Shown: piece by piece, positions 1-9,560 of the stretch | How the letters are laid out: each line of letters begins with the position of its first letter | How positions within the stretch are numbered: the stretch's first letter is position 1 | Origin: Petrimonas sulfuriphila | GTDB taxonomy: Bacteria > Bacteroidota > Bacteroidia > Bacteroidales > Dysgonomonadaceae | DNA length: 64,000 nucleotides | Direction: 5' to 3' (one strand) | Assembly (NCBI RefSeq): GCF_051201015.1 | Contig: NZ_JBPEHI010000009.1 | Notes under the pieces: generated by a model | What the model was told of the DNA's origin: nothing | The model's input: only the letters and a program-made list of their open reading frames with translations | Databases searched by the model: none | Translations under genes and position numbers: made by a program

Positions 1-1027
1 CATCGTGTGGAATTTTGACATTTTCTTTGGGTTCCTTTACGGATAAAACCGTTTCGAAGATCGTGCGTTCACCTTCCTGGATCCATTGTCCCATCGAGTG
101 TAAATCGGTAGTGAAATCCACTGCGGCCGGGAATATGCCTTTGCCTTCCTTGCCTTCACTCTCCCCATAAAGCTGTTTCCACCATTCGGCGAAATAGTGC
201 AATTTCGGGTTGTAGTTTGCCAGGATCTCAATCTTCTTTCCTTTCCGGTAAAGTTCGTTGCGGATGGCTGCGTAAATGGCGGGCAGGTTAACTTCGTACG
301 AGGTGATGGCTCCGGTGGCTTCTTCCATATCTTTGGCGCCCCGAAGGAGTTCGCGGATGTTTATACCTGCCACGGCGATGGGCAGTAAACCAACGGGGGT
401 AAGTACGGAGTAGCGTCCGCCCACATCATCGGGGATAACAAAAGTTTTATAGCCTTCGGTACCGGCCAACGTACGCAAGGCTCCTTTCGATGCATCGGTA
501 ATGGCCACTATTCTTCTGCATGCTTCCTCCTTACCCACTTTTCCTACAAGCAAGTCCTTGAGTAGCCTGAATGCGATGGCTGGCTCTGTAGTCGTGCCCG
601 ACTTGGATATGTTGATAATCCCGAATTGTCTTTTTTTGAGGTACTCCGTAAGTTCGTGGAGATAATCTTCCCCGATGTTGTTTCCCGCGTACAGGATAAC
701 CGGATCTTTTCTTTCGTGCTGCAGCCAGTCAAAAGAATTGGAGAGTGCGTCGATAACGGCCTTGGCTCCCAGGTAACTTCCGCCGATACCCACCACCACT
801 ACCACATCGCACCGGGTGCGGAGCGCCGTTGCGGTATCTTCGATATCCCGGATGAAGTCTTCGGTAACTGATGAAGGGAGGTTTACCCAACCCAGAAAAT
901 CGTTTCCTGCACGTGTCCCGTCGTGCAACGCCTTATTGGCCGCAGTTGCATTATCTGCCTGTTGCAGGATTTCTTTTTCGGACACGAAATCATATACATG
1001 ATTGATGACCAGTTTTATTGTATCCAT
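1..1027 (-). CDS. pgi: Glucose-6-phosphate isomerase, 3' end outside the window
   Basis: Interconverts glucose 6-phosphate and fructose 6-phosphate in the cytoplasm (glycolysis and gluconeogenesis). Translation from the ATG at 1027-1025 gives 342 codons that run off the left edge, about three quarters of a usual bacterial enzyme of roughly 445 residues. Family motifs are clear: VVGIGGSYLGAKA for the sugar-phosphate site, NISKSGTTTEPA in the SIS domain, and GGRYSVLTPVG, the classical PGI signature. The start lies 13 bases past the gpsA stop, so it is very likely the third gene of a lysS-gpsA-pgi operon. No frame disruption is seen in the visible part. Confidence 0.93.
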   Translation of the reverse strand, partial: MDTIKLVINHVYDFVSEKEILQQADNATAANKALHDGTRAGNDFLGWVNLPSSVTEDFIRDIEDTATALRTRCDVVVVVGIGGSYLGAKAVIDALSNSFDWLQHERKDPVILYAGNNIGEDYLHELTEYLKKRQFGIINISKSGTTTEPAIAFRLLKDLLVGKVGKEEACRRIVAITDASKGALRTLAGTEGYKTFVIPDDVGGRYSVLTPVGLLPIAVAGINIRELLRGAKDMEEATGAITSYEVNLPAIYAAIRNELYRKGKKIEILANYNPKLHYFAEWWKQLYGESEGKEGKGIFPAAVDFTTDLHSMGQWIQEGERTIFETVLSVKEPKENVKIPHD

Positions 1028-1040
1028 GTTGTATCTGTTG

Positions 1041-2039
1041 TTAAAAATTTTTGATCAATTCGTTAATTGCGGCCTGAGGACGAAGCTTTTCGTACAGAAT
1101 TTCGTAAACCGTTTGTGCAATAGGTATTTTCACTTTGAAGTGATTGTTCATCTCCTGAATGCATTTGGCGCCGTAATAACCTTCGGCAATCATTTCCATT
1201 TCCAGTTGCGCCGTTTTTACGGAATATCCTTTTCCGATCATCGTCCCCAACGTCCTGTTACGGCTGAACTGCGAATATCCCGTGACCAGCATATCTCCTA
1301 AATAATGCTGTTCACAAATGCACCTGTCCATGGGTACGATGGCATCGAGAAAGGTTTTCATCTCTTTGGCGCATTGGGTCATCAGCACCGCCTGAAAATT
1401 ATCGCCGTATTGCAATCCGGAACAAACTCCCGAAATAATGGCATAAATATTTTTAAGGACGGCAGCCAGTTCAATCCCTACCACATCATCCGATATGGAG
1501 GTGTTCATAATGCGCGAACGTATGGCTTCCGAAAGCATTTTTGCTTTCTCGGTATCGTAGCTGGCAACGGTCAGGAACGAGAGCCGTTCAAGCGCGACCT
1601 CCTCGGCGTGACAGGGGCCGGATATCACCCCGATGTTTTCCCGCGGGATTTTAAAATTACTCATCAGGTATTCGCTTACCACAATATTGTCGTTCGGTAT
1701 CATGCCTTTGACGGCAGAGACCACAAATTTCCCCTTTAGTGTACTGCTCATCCATATTTTTCGCATATATTGCTTCACATAGGGAGAGGGGATAGCAATG
1801 ATGATGGTGTCAGAGTCTTTGATTGCTTTTTCTATGTTCGAATAGAACGTAATCTGGGCCAGGTTGAATTTTACGTTTGTCAGGTAACTGGGGTTGCGGC
1901 CGAGTTTGTAAAAACCTTCAATCTGATCGTCGCGACGGATAAACCAATTGATGTGCTTTTCATTCATCAGCACGATTTTTGCCAGAGCCGTAGCCCACGT
2001 GCCACCGCCAAGAATAGCAATTTTTCCGAGTGAACTCAT
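1041..2039 (-). CDS. gpsA: NAD(P)-dependent glycerol-3-phosphate dehydrogenase
   Basis: Reduces dihydroxyacetone phosphate to sn-glycerol 3-phosphate for phospholipid synthesis, in the cytoplasm. At 332 residues it has the normal family length. The N-terminal Rossmann loop IAILGGGTWATALAK (about residues 7-21) fixes the start, because little sequence is left before it. VSAVKGMIP, the ELAAVLKNIYAI segment carrying the expected catalytic lysine, and SRNRTLG in the C-terminal helical domain are all typical. Its first 80 bases overlap the extended 3' end of lysS as read here, and pgi follows at once. The overlap is probably not natural; see the finding on the A8 tract in lysS. Confidence 0.96.
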   Translation of the reverse strand: MSSLGKIAILGGGTWATALAKIVLMNEKHINWFIRRDDQIEGFYKLGRNPSYLTNVKFNLAQITFYSNIEKAIKDSDTIIIAIPSPYVKQYMRKIWMSSTLKGKFVVSAVKGMIPNDNIVVSEYLMSNFKIPRENIGVISGPCHAEEVALERLSFLTVASYDTEKAKMLSEAIRSRIMNTSISDDVVGIELAAVLKNIYAIISGVCSGLQYGDNFQAVLMTQCAKEMKTFLDAIVPMDRCICEQHYLGDMLVTGYSQFSRNRTLGTMIGKGYSVKTAQLEMEMIAEGYYGAKCIQEMNNHFKVKIPIAQTVYEILYEKLRPQAAINELIKNF

Positions 2040-3783
2040 TGTGCGTTAAGTGATTCGTTTTTTTTGCGTTCTCCACCCAGGATTTAACATCTTCCACCGA
2101 CGGGTTGTTCAACTCCATCTTGAATTTCTTGTTCAATCCGCAAATTTCCTGGTGCAGCTTGTTGGGGTTTACGTCTGTAAGGCTCTTCACTTCATTGTAA
2201 CCCGCTTTCTGCAATACAGCAACCCACGCTTCCGGGATTCCGGTTTCAACATATTTGGACGTTGAATCCTTCTTGGTTTTTTTCTCGGGACGCATTTGCG
2301 GAAAAAGGAGTACTTCCTGAATGGTGGTTTGTCCGGTGAGCAGCATCGTAAGCCTGTCCATACCTATACCCATCCCCGATGTAGGTGGCATGCCGTATTC
2401 CAGGGCGCGCAGAAAATCCTGGTCGATAAACATGGCTTCGTCGTCGCCCTTTTCCGACAGGCGGAGCTGTTCTTCAAAGCGTTCGCGCTGGTCAATCGGA
2501 TCGTTCAACTCCGAGTAGGCGTTTGCCAGTTCTTTACCGTTCACCATCAGTTCGAAGCGTTCGGTAAGCTCCGGATTAGCCCGGTGGCGTTTACACAAGG
2601 GGGACATTTCGATGGGATAGTCGATGATGAATGTCGGTTGAATGTAATTCCCCTCGCACTTCTCGCCGAAGATTTCATCGATCAGTTTTCCTTTACCCAT
2701 GGTTTCGTCTACCTCGATGTTCAGCTTCCTGCAAACTTCGCGCAATTGTGCCTCATCCATTCCGGTGATATCCATTCCGGTATGTTCCTTAATGGCGTCG
2801 ATCATGGTGACGCGTGGATATGGCGCTTTAAAATCGATTTCCCTATCGCCGATGGTTGTCTTTGTTGTTCCCAGCACCTTCGTGGCGATCTGTTCCAGCA
2901 TTTGTTCGGTAAATTCCATCATCCACTTGTAATCCTTGTAGGAGACGTAGATCTCCATTACCGTAAACTCCGGGTTGTGCGTCCGGTCCATTCCTTCATT
3001 GCGGAAGTCTCGTGAAAACTCGTAAACACCTTCAAAGCCACCTACGATCAACCGTTTCAGGTAAAGCTCGTTGGCAATGCGTAAATACAAATCAATATCC
3101 AGAGCATTGTGATGCGTGATAAAGGGGCGGGCGGCGGCACCACCGGGGATACTCTGCAAAACGGGAGTATCCACTTCCAGGTAGCCAAATTTGTTGATGA
3201 ACTCGCGCATGGCATTAAAAATACGGGTGCGCTTGATGAAAATATCTTTTACTTCGTCGTTTACCACCAGATCCACGTAGCGTTGACGGTAACGAAGTTC
3301 GGGATCGTTGAACTTGTCGTAGGCCACGCCGTCTTTCATCTTCACTACAGGAAGCGGCTTCAGCGATTTGGCCAGCACGGTCAGCGATTCGGCATGCACA
3401 GAAATTTCGCCCATCTGGGTGCGGAAAACAAATCCGGTAATTCCGATGAAATCGCCAATATCGAGCAGTTTTTTGAAAACAGTATTATAAAGTTCTTTGT
3501 CTTCTCCGGGACAGATATCGTCGCGTGTGATGTAGACCTGAATTCTTCCCTTTGAGTCTTGTAGTTCGATGAAGGACGCTTTGCCCATAATGCGGCGGTT
3601 CATGATGCGCCCTGCTATGCTTACCGGGCGTTTCTCCTCATCGTTGAATTCTTCTTTTATATCGGTGGAATAAGCGTTTACTTCGTAAAGCGCTGCGGGG
3701 TAGGGTTCAATTCCTAAATTTCTTAATTCGTTTAAACTTTGTCTGCGGATTATCTCCTGTTCACTAAGCTCTAAATGATGCAT
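1960..3783 (-). CDS. lysS: Lysyl-tRNA synthetase, class II, with read-through C-terminus
   Basis: Charges tRNA-Lys with lysine. The protein has an N-terminal OB-fold anticodon-binding domain (GRIMNRRIMGKASFIELQD, about residues 57-75) and a class II catalytic core with motif 2 around FRNEGMDRTHNPEFTVMEIY and motif 3 GMGIGMDRLTMLL. A C-terminal extension of about 75 residues is common in Bacteroidetes LysS. As read, the ORF is 607 codons and enters gpsA in another frame. The last 26 residues look artificial: a run of eight A on the coding strand (2058-2065) shifts the frame, and with seven A the protein would end ...ENAKKRIT at a TAA (2048-2046), seven bases before the gpsA ATG. The true end is therefore probably 2046. 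Confidence 0.93.
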   Translation of the reverse strand: MHHLELSEQEIIRRQSLNELRNLGIEPYPAALYEVNAYSTDIKEEFNDEEKRPVSIAGRIMNRRIMGKASFIELQDSKGRIQVYITRDDICPGEDKELYNTVFKKLLDIGDFIGITGFVFRTQMGEISVHAESLTVLAKSLKPLPVVKMKDGVAYDKFNDPELRYRQRYVDLVVNDEVKDIFIKRTRIFNAMREFINKFGYLEVDTPVLQSIPGGAAARPFITHHNALDIDLYLRIANELYLKRLIVGGFEGVYEFSRDFRNEGMDRTHNPEFTVMEIYVSYKDYKWMMEFTEQMLEQIATKVLGTTKTTIGDREIDFKAPYPRVTMIDAIKEHTGMDITGMDEAQLREVCRKLNIEVDETMGKGKLIDEIFGEKCEGNYIQPTFIIDYPIEMSPLCKRHRANPELTERFELMVNGKELANAYSELNDPIDQRERFEEQLRLSEKGDDEAMFIDQDFLRALEYGMPPTSGMGIGMDRLTMLLTGQTTIQEVLLFPQMRPEKKTKKDSTSKYVETGIPEAWVAVLQKAGYNEVKSLTDVNPNKLHQEICGLNKKFKMELNNPSVEDVKSWVENAKKTNHLTHNEFTRKNCYSWRWHVGYGSGKNRADE

Positions 3784-3818
3784 TTTGTTTTATTTTTTCG
3801 AGTTTCGCAAAAACTCCA

Positions 3819-3826
3819 CAAAAGTA
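3819..3826 (-). promoter_or_regulatory. Candidate -7 box for lysS operon
   Basis: On the minus strand the bases read TACTTTTG, matching the Bacteroidetes -7 consensus TAnnTTTG, 35 bases upstream of the lysS ATG. No convincing TTG -33 element is seen at the usual distance, so this is a tentative call. Confidence 0.4.
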
Positions 3827-3918
3827 CAAAATATATCGCATACTTTCCGTTTGATGTAGCTTTTTTCGTTGATGCAGGGTATGAAAAAATTGATTTTCAG
3901 CTAATTTTCCTTCTCTCG

Positions 3919-3956
3919 AAAAAAAGACAGAGCGGGGCGTCACGCGCGGCTCTGTC
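3919..3956 (-). terminator. Rho-independent terminator of the first SusCD operon
   Basis: An 8-bp perfect GC-rich stem, GACAGAGC at 3926-3933 with GCTCTGTC at 3949-3956, encloses a loop that can itself pair (GCG with CGC). On the minus strand the stem is followed directly by seven T (3925-3919). It sits about 60 bases past the lipoprotein stop at 4019 and insulates lysS from the upstream operon. Confidence 0.85.
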
Positions 3957-4018
3957 CGATCCTTTCTAATTGTTTAATTTATTCGTAGAGTTTATGATAA
4001 ATTAAGAAAGGTGTATTG

Positions 4019-4456
4019 TCATTCTTCTTTTGATGCTATAACTTTTCCTTTTAAAACAGTAGTTTTATTGTCCACTCTTCCAAGGCGTATTTCAACTCCT
4101 TCGGTTTTCGCAGACGTGATGGTAATTGTAAATTCAGCGCCAACCGTTGCTGTCGGCGGAATGGTAAAATTATCGGTAATTGAAGTCTTCATCTTGGGTA
4201 ATATAACAGTCTTGGTTTCATTTAATCCGGCTCCTTCGATTTTTACAGATACCTGAGTATCTTTAAAAAAACTGCTTTTTGTAACAATCGTAAAGCCGGC
4301 TTTTGCTCCTTGCTCAACGGAAATGGTTTTTACGGATTGAAATTCAACATAATTAGGAAGCGAATTGGAGAAATCAAACGTATTCCCTTCATATTTGTCA
4401 CAACCTGCGAAGAGTATTGTGAGAACCAACGTGAATAAATAAAATTTTATTTTCAT
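4019..4456 (-). CDS. Small secreted lipoprotein of a SusCD operon
   Basis: A 145-residue protein with a lipoprotein signal: a short basic start, a hydrophobic stretch and the lipobox LFAGC (Cys about residue 19). The rest is rich in beta-prone segments (ISVEQGAKAGFTIVT, TVGAEFTITITSA), as in Ig-like or BACON-type surface lipoproteins. I do not recognise a specific family. It follows SusD by 28 bases and is the last gene before the terminator. By position it may be an accessory surface glycan- or peptide-binding protein, like SusE/SusF, but that is inferred from context only. Confidence 0.75.
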   Translation of the reverse strand: MKIKFYLFTLVLTILFAGCDKYEGNTFDFSNSLPNYVEFQSVKTISVEQGAKAGFTIVTKSSFFKDTQVSVKIEGAGLNETKTVILPKMKTSITDNFTIPPTATVGAEFTITITSAKTEGVEIRLGRVDNKTTVLKGKVIASKEE

Positions 4457-4484
4457 ACTTTTTTATGTTTCTTTGGATTAAACA

Positions 4485-5939
4485 TTACTTGTCAAACCAC
4501 ATTTTATCGTAATAATGCACGTCTTGGGGGGTGTTGGGGTTGGCTGTTGATTCTTCGGGAGAATATACGAACCTTCTGAAAAGTGGATTGGCGGGAGAGT
4601 TGGCCGGCAAAGAAAGTTCTGGAACTTCCGCCCCTTCCGCCCCCGAGCGACGCCATTGGGTAAAAGCTTCCAGCGGCCTGTCCATCAGGTCAACCCATTG
4701 TTGCAGATGTATCTCTTTCACCGGATCAGCCGCCGTTGTAAGGTTGGGTAAGCCGGTATTGATGTATGCATCGGCCTCCGCTTCTTTTACTCCGTAATAA
4801 AGCATGGCTGCCTTAACCCCCCCTTTAAACAATTCATTTGCCTTATTCAGATCTTTGGTTACTCCCAAGCCCCTGGCATAAGCCTCTGCCTGAAAGAATA
4901 AAGTCTCCTGGTAAGAAAAAATTAAATCCGGGGCGTCTGCTTTCAGTATTGTCTTAATGTTTACAGGAGCAGTCGTTTCGTCGCCCTCCGCATTAGTGGG
5001 CAATCCTAAAATTTCACCTTCAGCTTCAGGGCCGGGTTCGAAAAATATTTTCAACCTGGGATCGTTAGTGGGTTTCAGAATATCTACCACATGGCTGTTA
5101 GCAAAGAAGAATAAATTTTGGCTCCCGGCATATTTTTTCAAAATACCGAATTTAGGATTCTCTTTCCCGGGTGTGTTGAAGAAAGGGAACTCCATGTTGT
5201 CGGCAGCGCTTGCCATCATTTCGTTTTTTGAAATCAGGTCGGCGATTACCGACGTCTTTTCCGGATCAGCATCCACCATGGTCATGGCAATACGCATTTT
5301 CATGGAGTTTGCCAGCCGTATCCATTTCTTCATATCACCTTGGTAATACAAGTCTGAACCGGTGATGGATTTTAGTCCGTCTGCCGCCGGAGTTTTTGCG
5401 TCGGCAATGGCTTCATCCAACAACCCGAGAAGATTGGTCAGTATGTCTTTTTGCGCATCGAACTTGGGATAATCAATATCGTCTTTCCATGCTTCGGAAA
5501 AAGGGACGTCGCCATACAACATGGTGGCCTCGTACATCAACATGGCACGCACAATTTTACCTTGCGCCGCTATCCAGGGTTGTTTCGGGGTGCTTGCTTC
5601 GGCCAGATTGATGGCTGAAAAAATATTCGTGCCGGCAGTGGCGTAATATAATTTCCACGTGTTTCCGGTAGAATAGGGGGAAATATCATACACGTCATCG
5701 TTTCCCCAACCGAAGTTTCCTGCCGTGGCCATGGTCTGGGCCGCGAAAACTAGCGGTATATAGCTGTCTCCACCCGTTCTGTTTGCCGACCATGAGGTGA
5801 TGGCATAGCCGAACAGTACGTCGGGATCCACTTCGGTAGCCCTGTTGGGATCTTTATTGATGTCTAACCAATCGTTACAGGAGGTGAAAACAACAATTGT
5901 CAATAATAAATAATATAGTATCTTCTTCATTTTTGTCAA
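4485..5939 (-). CDS. SusD/RagB-like outer-membrane lipoprotein
   Basis: Surface-exposed ligand-binding partner that caps the SusC transporter. The signal sequence ends in a VVFTSC lipobox followed by NDWLDINKDPNRAT, the start typical of the SusD-like_2 branch. The start used here is 5939; translation could also begin two codons later at MKKILYYLL. Helical TPR-like repeats such as KQPWIAAQGKIVRAMLMYEATMLYGDVPFSEA are characteristic, and 484 residues is normal. It lies three bases past the SusC stop. No enzyme genes accompany the pair, so the substrate cannot be inferred; several SusD-like_2 proteins work outside polysaccharide use. Confidence 0.92.
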   Translation of the reverse strand: MTKMKKILYYLLLTIVVFTSCNDWLDINKDPNRATEVDPDVLFGYAITSWSANRTGGDSYIPLVFAAQTMATAGNFGWGNDDVYDISPYSTGNTWKLYYATAGTNIFSAINLAEASTPKQPWIAAQGKIVRAMLMYEATMLYGDVPFSEAWKDDIDYPKFDAQKDILTNLLGLLDEAIADAKTPAADGLKSITGSDLYYQGDMKKWIRLANSMKMRIAMTMVDADPEKTSVIADLISKNEMMASAADNMEFPFFNTPGKENPKFGILKKYAGSQNLFFFANSHVVDILKPTNDPRLKIFFEPGPEAEGEILGLPTNAEGDETTAPVNIKTILKADAPDLIFSYQETLFFQAEAYARGLGVTKDLNKANELFKGGVKAAMLYYGVKEAEADAYINTGLPNLTTAADPVKEIHLQQWVDLMDRPLEAFTQWRRSGAEGAEVPELSLPANSPANPLFRRFVYSPEESTANPNTPQDVHYYDKMWFDK

Positions 5940-5942
5940 TTT

Positions 5943-8900
5943 TTAGAAAGTTAATCTTGCGTTAAACCCAATAGATTTGGTGGAAGGAACGCTATTAAAC
6001 TCGATTGCTTCTGCCACAGAGTTCGTTCCGAACATATTTGCTTCCGGATCAATATGCGGGACGTGCGACTTAATAATCCACAGATTACGGCCTTCCAGGC
6101 CCAGTTCGGCACGTTGTAAGGCTAATCCTTTAATCCATGACGCCGGAAGCGTATAAGACAACCTTACTTCTCTTAATTTCACATAAGAGGCGTCAAAAAC
6201 CGAACCTTCCGTATTGGATACGGAAGAGTACCACCCCCAGAAATCCTGCATGGATTGTACAGGAACATCGTTAGGACGGTAAGTCCCGTCTCCATTATCT
6301 ATCACTCCTTTGTCTATAAAAATCCTGTCTCTGTTCTCCAGGGTTTCAACGGCGCGTCCCGAAGCACGTACACTGGCTGCAGTGCTTGAAAACATAACAC
6401 CTCCCTGCCGTATGTCGACAAGAAATCCTAAGTTCACCCCGTAGAAAGTGAATGAGTTATTAATACCCATTGTCCAATCGGGATAAATGTTCCCGATAAA
6501 TTTACCTGTTTCCACTTCCCGTAAGCCGGTGTTTTTGTTGATGATAAACTCTCCGTCGGGATTTCTCTTCCATTTGGTTCCATATAAACCGAAGGTTTCT
6601 CCTTTTCTTGCCTGAGTTTGTAATCCAGACCAACCGCTTGCCAGATTGTAAATCAGATCGGGCTTCTCTTCCACCAATTTTTCTACAATCTGTTCGTTCT
6701 TGGCAAAGTTTACATCCACAGTCCAATCGATGTTCCTTGTTTTGACGGGTGTTACGCCCACTGCCAGCTCGATCCCTTTGTTGGCTATGGCACCCAGGTT
6801 AACCTTTTTTGCGAAATAGCCTGTCGAGAGCGGTATATCGAGGGAGATAATCTGGTTACTCGTCAACACATTGTAGTAAGTAAAATCAATATATGCTCTG
6901 TTTTTGAAAAACTTGAGATTGGTGCCGATTTCAAAAGAGCGTTGATTTTGTGGCTTGAGGTTTGCGCTGGGAATTACACGGGGAACGGTGAACGCCGTTG
7001 CAATGTCTCCGAAAGGAAAAGTTCCGCCCAATCCGTATTGTGAAAAATAAGTTGTTGCCGGTGAAAATACATAGTCAAGCTGGTATGGAGCTTCATCGCT
7101 ACCCACATTTGCCCAATTTAACCGTAGATTTCCAAAACTAAGAATGTCATTGACAGGTATCAGTTCACTGAAAACAAAACTTGAACTCATGGAAGGATAA
7201 AAATAGGAACGGTGTTCTATCGGCAATGTGGAACTCCAGTCGTTTCTCCCGGTTATATTCAGGTACAGGAAGTTTTTATAAGCAAATCCGATATCTCCGT
7301 ATACCCCAACCAGTCTTTTCAAACTGCTGGAATAGTAAGGTACTTTTGTGGCCACATTACTTGGCACATAGAGGTCCTTAACCGTAAGTTCTTTTCCCTC
7401 CAGACCATTGTACTCAACATATCGCTGATTGACGTTGTGTCCTGCAATGACCTTCATCTCAAGATCAGGCATTAGATTCCTGGTTGCCGTTACCATGAAA
7501 TCGTTGTTGATGATCTGGGTATAGTAACTATTGGTATAGTAGCTCCCCTTTAAATCGCCGAAAGTGCCGACACTGGTAACTTGTTTTCGGTTATCGGTGG
7601 AGAAATCCAATCCAAAAATATTGGAAACAGAAATCCATGAAACAGGTTCATAGGTGAGGGTTTCTGATAAGATTACGCGTTCAAGCCCGCCGGTAAATTT
7701 ATTCTTGTTTACAATCCAGTAAGGATTATTGCCGGTTTTATCTGACGACAAAGATATCTGTTCCCCTGTCTTGGGATTTATCCAGTTTTCGCGGAGCAGG
7801 TTGGTATCGACAGTACGCGGTAATCCGTTAATGGCACTGCTTAAGACGTTGGGGTCGTTGGAACTTTGCGCCGGGCGACCCTCCGAATCAATATTGTAAT
7901 AATTGACGATAGTCCGTGATTGGAAGTTGTCGGTGAAGTTTATGCCGCTGTTTAACGACAAAGTGTATTTTCCCATATTCATGCCCGGAACAATTCCTGT
8001 TTGATTATGAGCGGTAATCCCAACCCGATAATCCATTTTTTTACCCCCTCCTGAAAAGGCAACGCTGTTGATATAGGTGTGCCCTGTTTCATAAAAATCA
8101 CGGACATTATTGGGATAGGCCTGAAGGGTTACTTCCTCGCCCAGGAAATTTTTGAATTTTTGATCTTGAACATCAGCAATTTTAGGTCCCCACCCCCCTG
8201 TGAATTTTAAATCATACACTCCGTAATTACCTTGGGCATATTCATTTTGAAAATCTGGAAGTTTCAGGGGTGTCTCGAAACGTACGGAAGAATTTACTTC
8301 TATGTTCATGCGTCCCTCCGCTCCCTTTTTCGTGGTAATGATCACAGCTCCGTTCTTTGCACGTGCACCGTACAATGCGGAGGCCGCAGCTCCTTTTAAA
8401 ATAGACATACTTTCGATATCGTCGGAGTTGAGGTCTCCTGCGCGGTTCCCGTAGTCAGCAACACCCGCCACAACATTCGTTGAAGCACTGCCCTGAGAAC
8501 TGTTGTCGATGGGTACGCCGTCTACAACAAACAGGGGTTGATTGTTGCCGTCAAGGGAGTTAGCCCCCCGGATGATTATTTTGGAAGAGCCTCCTACTGT
8601 TCCAGAAGAAGAACTGATCCTTACCCCTGCTACTTTTCCGGCTAAAGAGTTTATCACGTTAGCATCACGGGCTTTAAGCAACTCGTCGCTTTTTACATTG
8701 GCTACGGCATAACCGAGTGATTTATCTTTACGGGAAATACCAATGGCGGTGACAACAACTTCTTCCAGCAATTCCGTATCCGAACTTAATTTTATGTTTA
8801 CTGTTGTGCTCACCGGAACTTCCTGCATTACGTATCCCACGTATGAAATCACCAGTGTTCCGTTTTCGGGTGCCGAAAGGGTAAATTTTCCGTTGGCATC

Positions 8901-9059
8901 GGTCACCGTACCCTGTGAAGTGCCTTTTATCCGGATACTTGCGCCAATGGCCGGGTATTCGTTCTCATCCACTACAGTTCCCCGTACTTGTGTCTGAGCC
9001 GTTACAATCCCCATTCCTATGAAGAAGAGGGCTAAGAACAAAATAAGTTGTTTTTTCAT
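5943..9059 (-). CDS. SusC/RagA-type TonB-dependent outer-membrane transporter
   Basis: TonB-dependent importer of oligomeric nutrients. It has a cleavable signal peptide (to about residue 21, ending VTAQ), an N-terminal carboxypeptidase-like beta domain (VRGTVVDENEYPAIGASIRIKGTS), then the plug domain with LLEEVVVTAIG and the SusC hallmark IIIRGANSLDGNNQPLFVVDGVPID. A 22-strand barrel ending in aromatic ...FNARLTF follows. The length of 1038 residues is normal. It is the first gene of a SusC-SusD-lipoprotein operon, behind a leader of about 230 bases that contains a hairpin. It has no STN domain, so direct anti-sigma/ECF control like that in PUL 2 is unlikely. Confidence 0.95.
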   Translation of the reverse strand: MKKQLILFLALFFIGMGIVTAQTQVRGTVVDENEYPAIGASIRIKGTSQGTVTDANGKFTLSAPENGTLVISYVGYVMQEVPVSTTVNIKLSSDTELLEEVVVTAIGISRKDKSLGYAVANVKSDELLKARDANVINSLAGKVAGVRISSSSGTVGGSSKIIIRGANSLDGNNQPLFVVDGVPIDNSSQGSASTNVVAGVADYGNRAGDLNSDDIESMSILKGAAASALYGARAKNGAVIITTKKGAEGRMNIEVNSSVRFETPLKLPDFQNEYAQGNYGVYDLKFTGGWGPKIADVQDQKFKNFLGEEVTLQAYPNNVRDFYETGHTYINSVAFSGGGKKMDYRVGITAHNQTGIVPGMNMGKYTLSLNSGINFTDNFQSRTIVNYYNIDSEGRPAQSSNDPNVLSSAINGLPRTVDTNLLRENWINPKTGEQISLSSDKTGNNPYWIVNKNKFTGGLERVILSETLTYEPVSWISVSNIFGLDFSTDNRKQVTSVGTFGDLKGSYYTNSYYTQIINNDFMVTATRNLMPDLEMKVIAGHNVNQRYVEYNGLEGKELTVKDLYVPSNVATKVPYYSSSLKRLVGVYGDIGFAYKNFLYLNITGRNDWSSTLPIEHRSYFYPSMSSSFVFSELIPVNDILSFGNLRLNWANVGSDEAPYQLDYVFSPATTYFSQYGLGGTFPFGDIATAFTVPRVIPSANLKPQNQRSFEIGTNLKFFKNRAYIDFTYYNVLTSNQIISLDIPLSTGYFAKKVNLGAIANKGIELAVGVTPVKTRNIDWTVDVNFAKNEQIVEKLVEEKPDLIYNLASGWSGLQTQARKGETFGLYGTKWKRNPDGEFIINKNTGLREVETGKFIGNIYPDWTMGINNSFTFYGVNLGFLVDIRQGGVMFSSTAASVRASGRAVETLENRDRIFIDKGVIDNGDGTYRPNDVPVQSMQDFWGWYSSVSNTEGSVFDASYVKLREVRLSYTLPASWIKGLALQRAELGLEGRNLWIIKSHVPHIDPEANMFGTNSVAEAIEFNSVPSTKSIGFNARLTF

Positions 9060-9109
9060 ACTCTACTTTTTTAAGTTAATCAAATCTGTTTTTATTGCGT
9101 GTCGGAAGA

Positions 9110-9146
9110 CCGGAAAGGCAAAATAATCCGTTTGCCGGCTTTCCGG
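9110..9146 (-). promoter_or_regulatory. Hairpin in the 5' leader of the first susC
   Basis: CCGGAAAG (9110-9117) pairs perfectly with CTTTCCGG (9139-9146), and inside it GCAAA can pair with TTTGC across a small bulge. It lies between the predicted start site and the susC ATG. On the plus strand it is followed by five T, but no plus-strand gene precedes it, so a role as leader structure in the minus-strand transcript is more likely than termination. Confidence 0.5.
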
Positions 9147-9293
9147 ATTTTTGTTTGAAGAAACGGTTGACAGAAATGCCTTTATCTTTCTTGGTCTGTA
9201 CATCTCAATTATTTTTAATTTTTATATTTTAGTGTGTTAAATAATGTGTTTATCACGTTTAATCAACAACCCTTTAGGGTAACCTTACGATCA

Positions 9294-9326
9294 CAAAAGT
9301 AAAAAGTAACTTTTTTATTCCAACAA
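9294..9326 (-). promoter_or_regulatory. Promoter of the first susC operon
   Basis: On the minus strand a TTGTTG at 9326-9321 is followed after 19 bases by TACTTTTG (9301-9294). This fits the Bacteroidetes arrangement TTG, 19-21 bases, TAnnTTTG. Transcription would start near 9288, giving a leader of about 230 bases before susC. Confidence 0.65.
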
Positions 9327-9560
9327 TGTTTCTTATTTTATAAGAATATTAAGGTGCTTCATAATTGGGTTGTCATTTTTAATCAGGTATTTACCGGCTT
9401 TTGATTGGAGGATGGATGTTTTCTTTAAAGACAAACTAGGTTCAGGCGCGTGTTTTGTTCCAAGTTGAAAGTTCCTTTCGGGAGAATGTCCCATGTGTTC
9501 TTTGGCCAAAGACAACGGGCATTTTATGTAGAATTATTCCAAATAGAAAACAGGTGTAAA

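Noticed and set aside
9333..9515. 60-codon minus-strand ORF in the intergenic region before the hydrogenase locus
   Set aside because: No recognisable start context or protein motif; it begins in plain intergenic DNA and ends next to the susC promoter.
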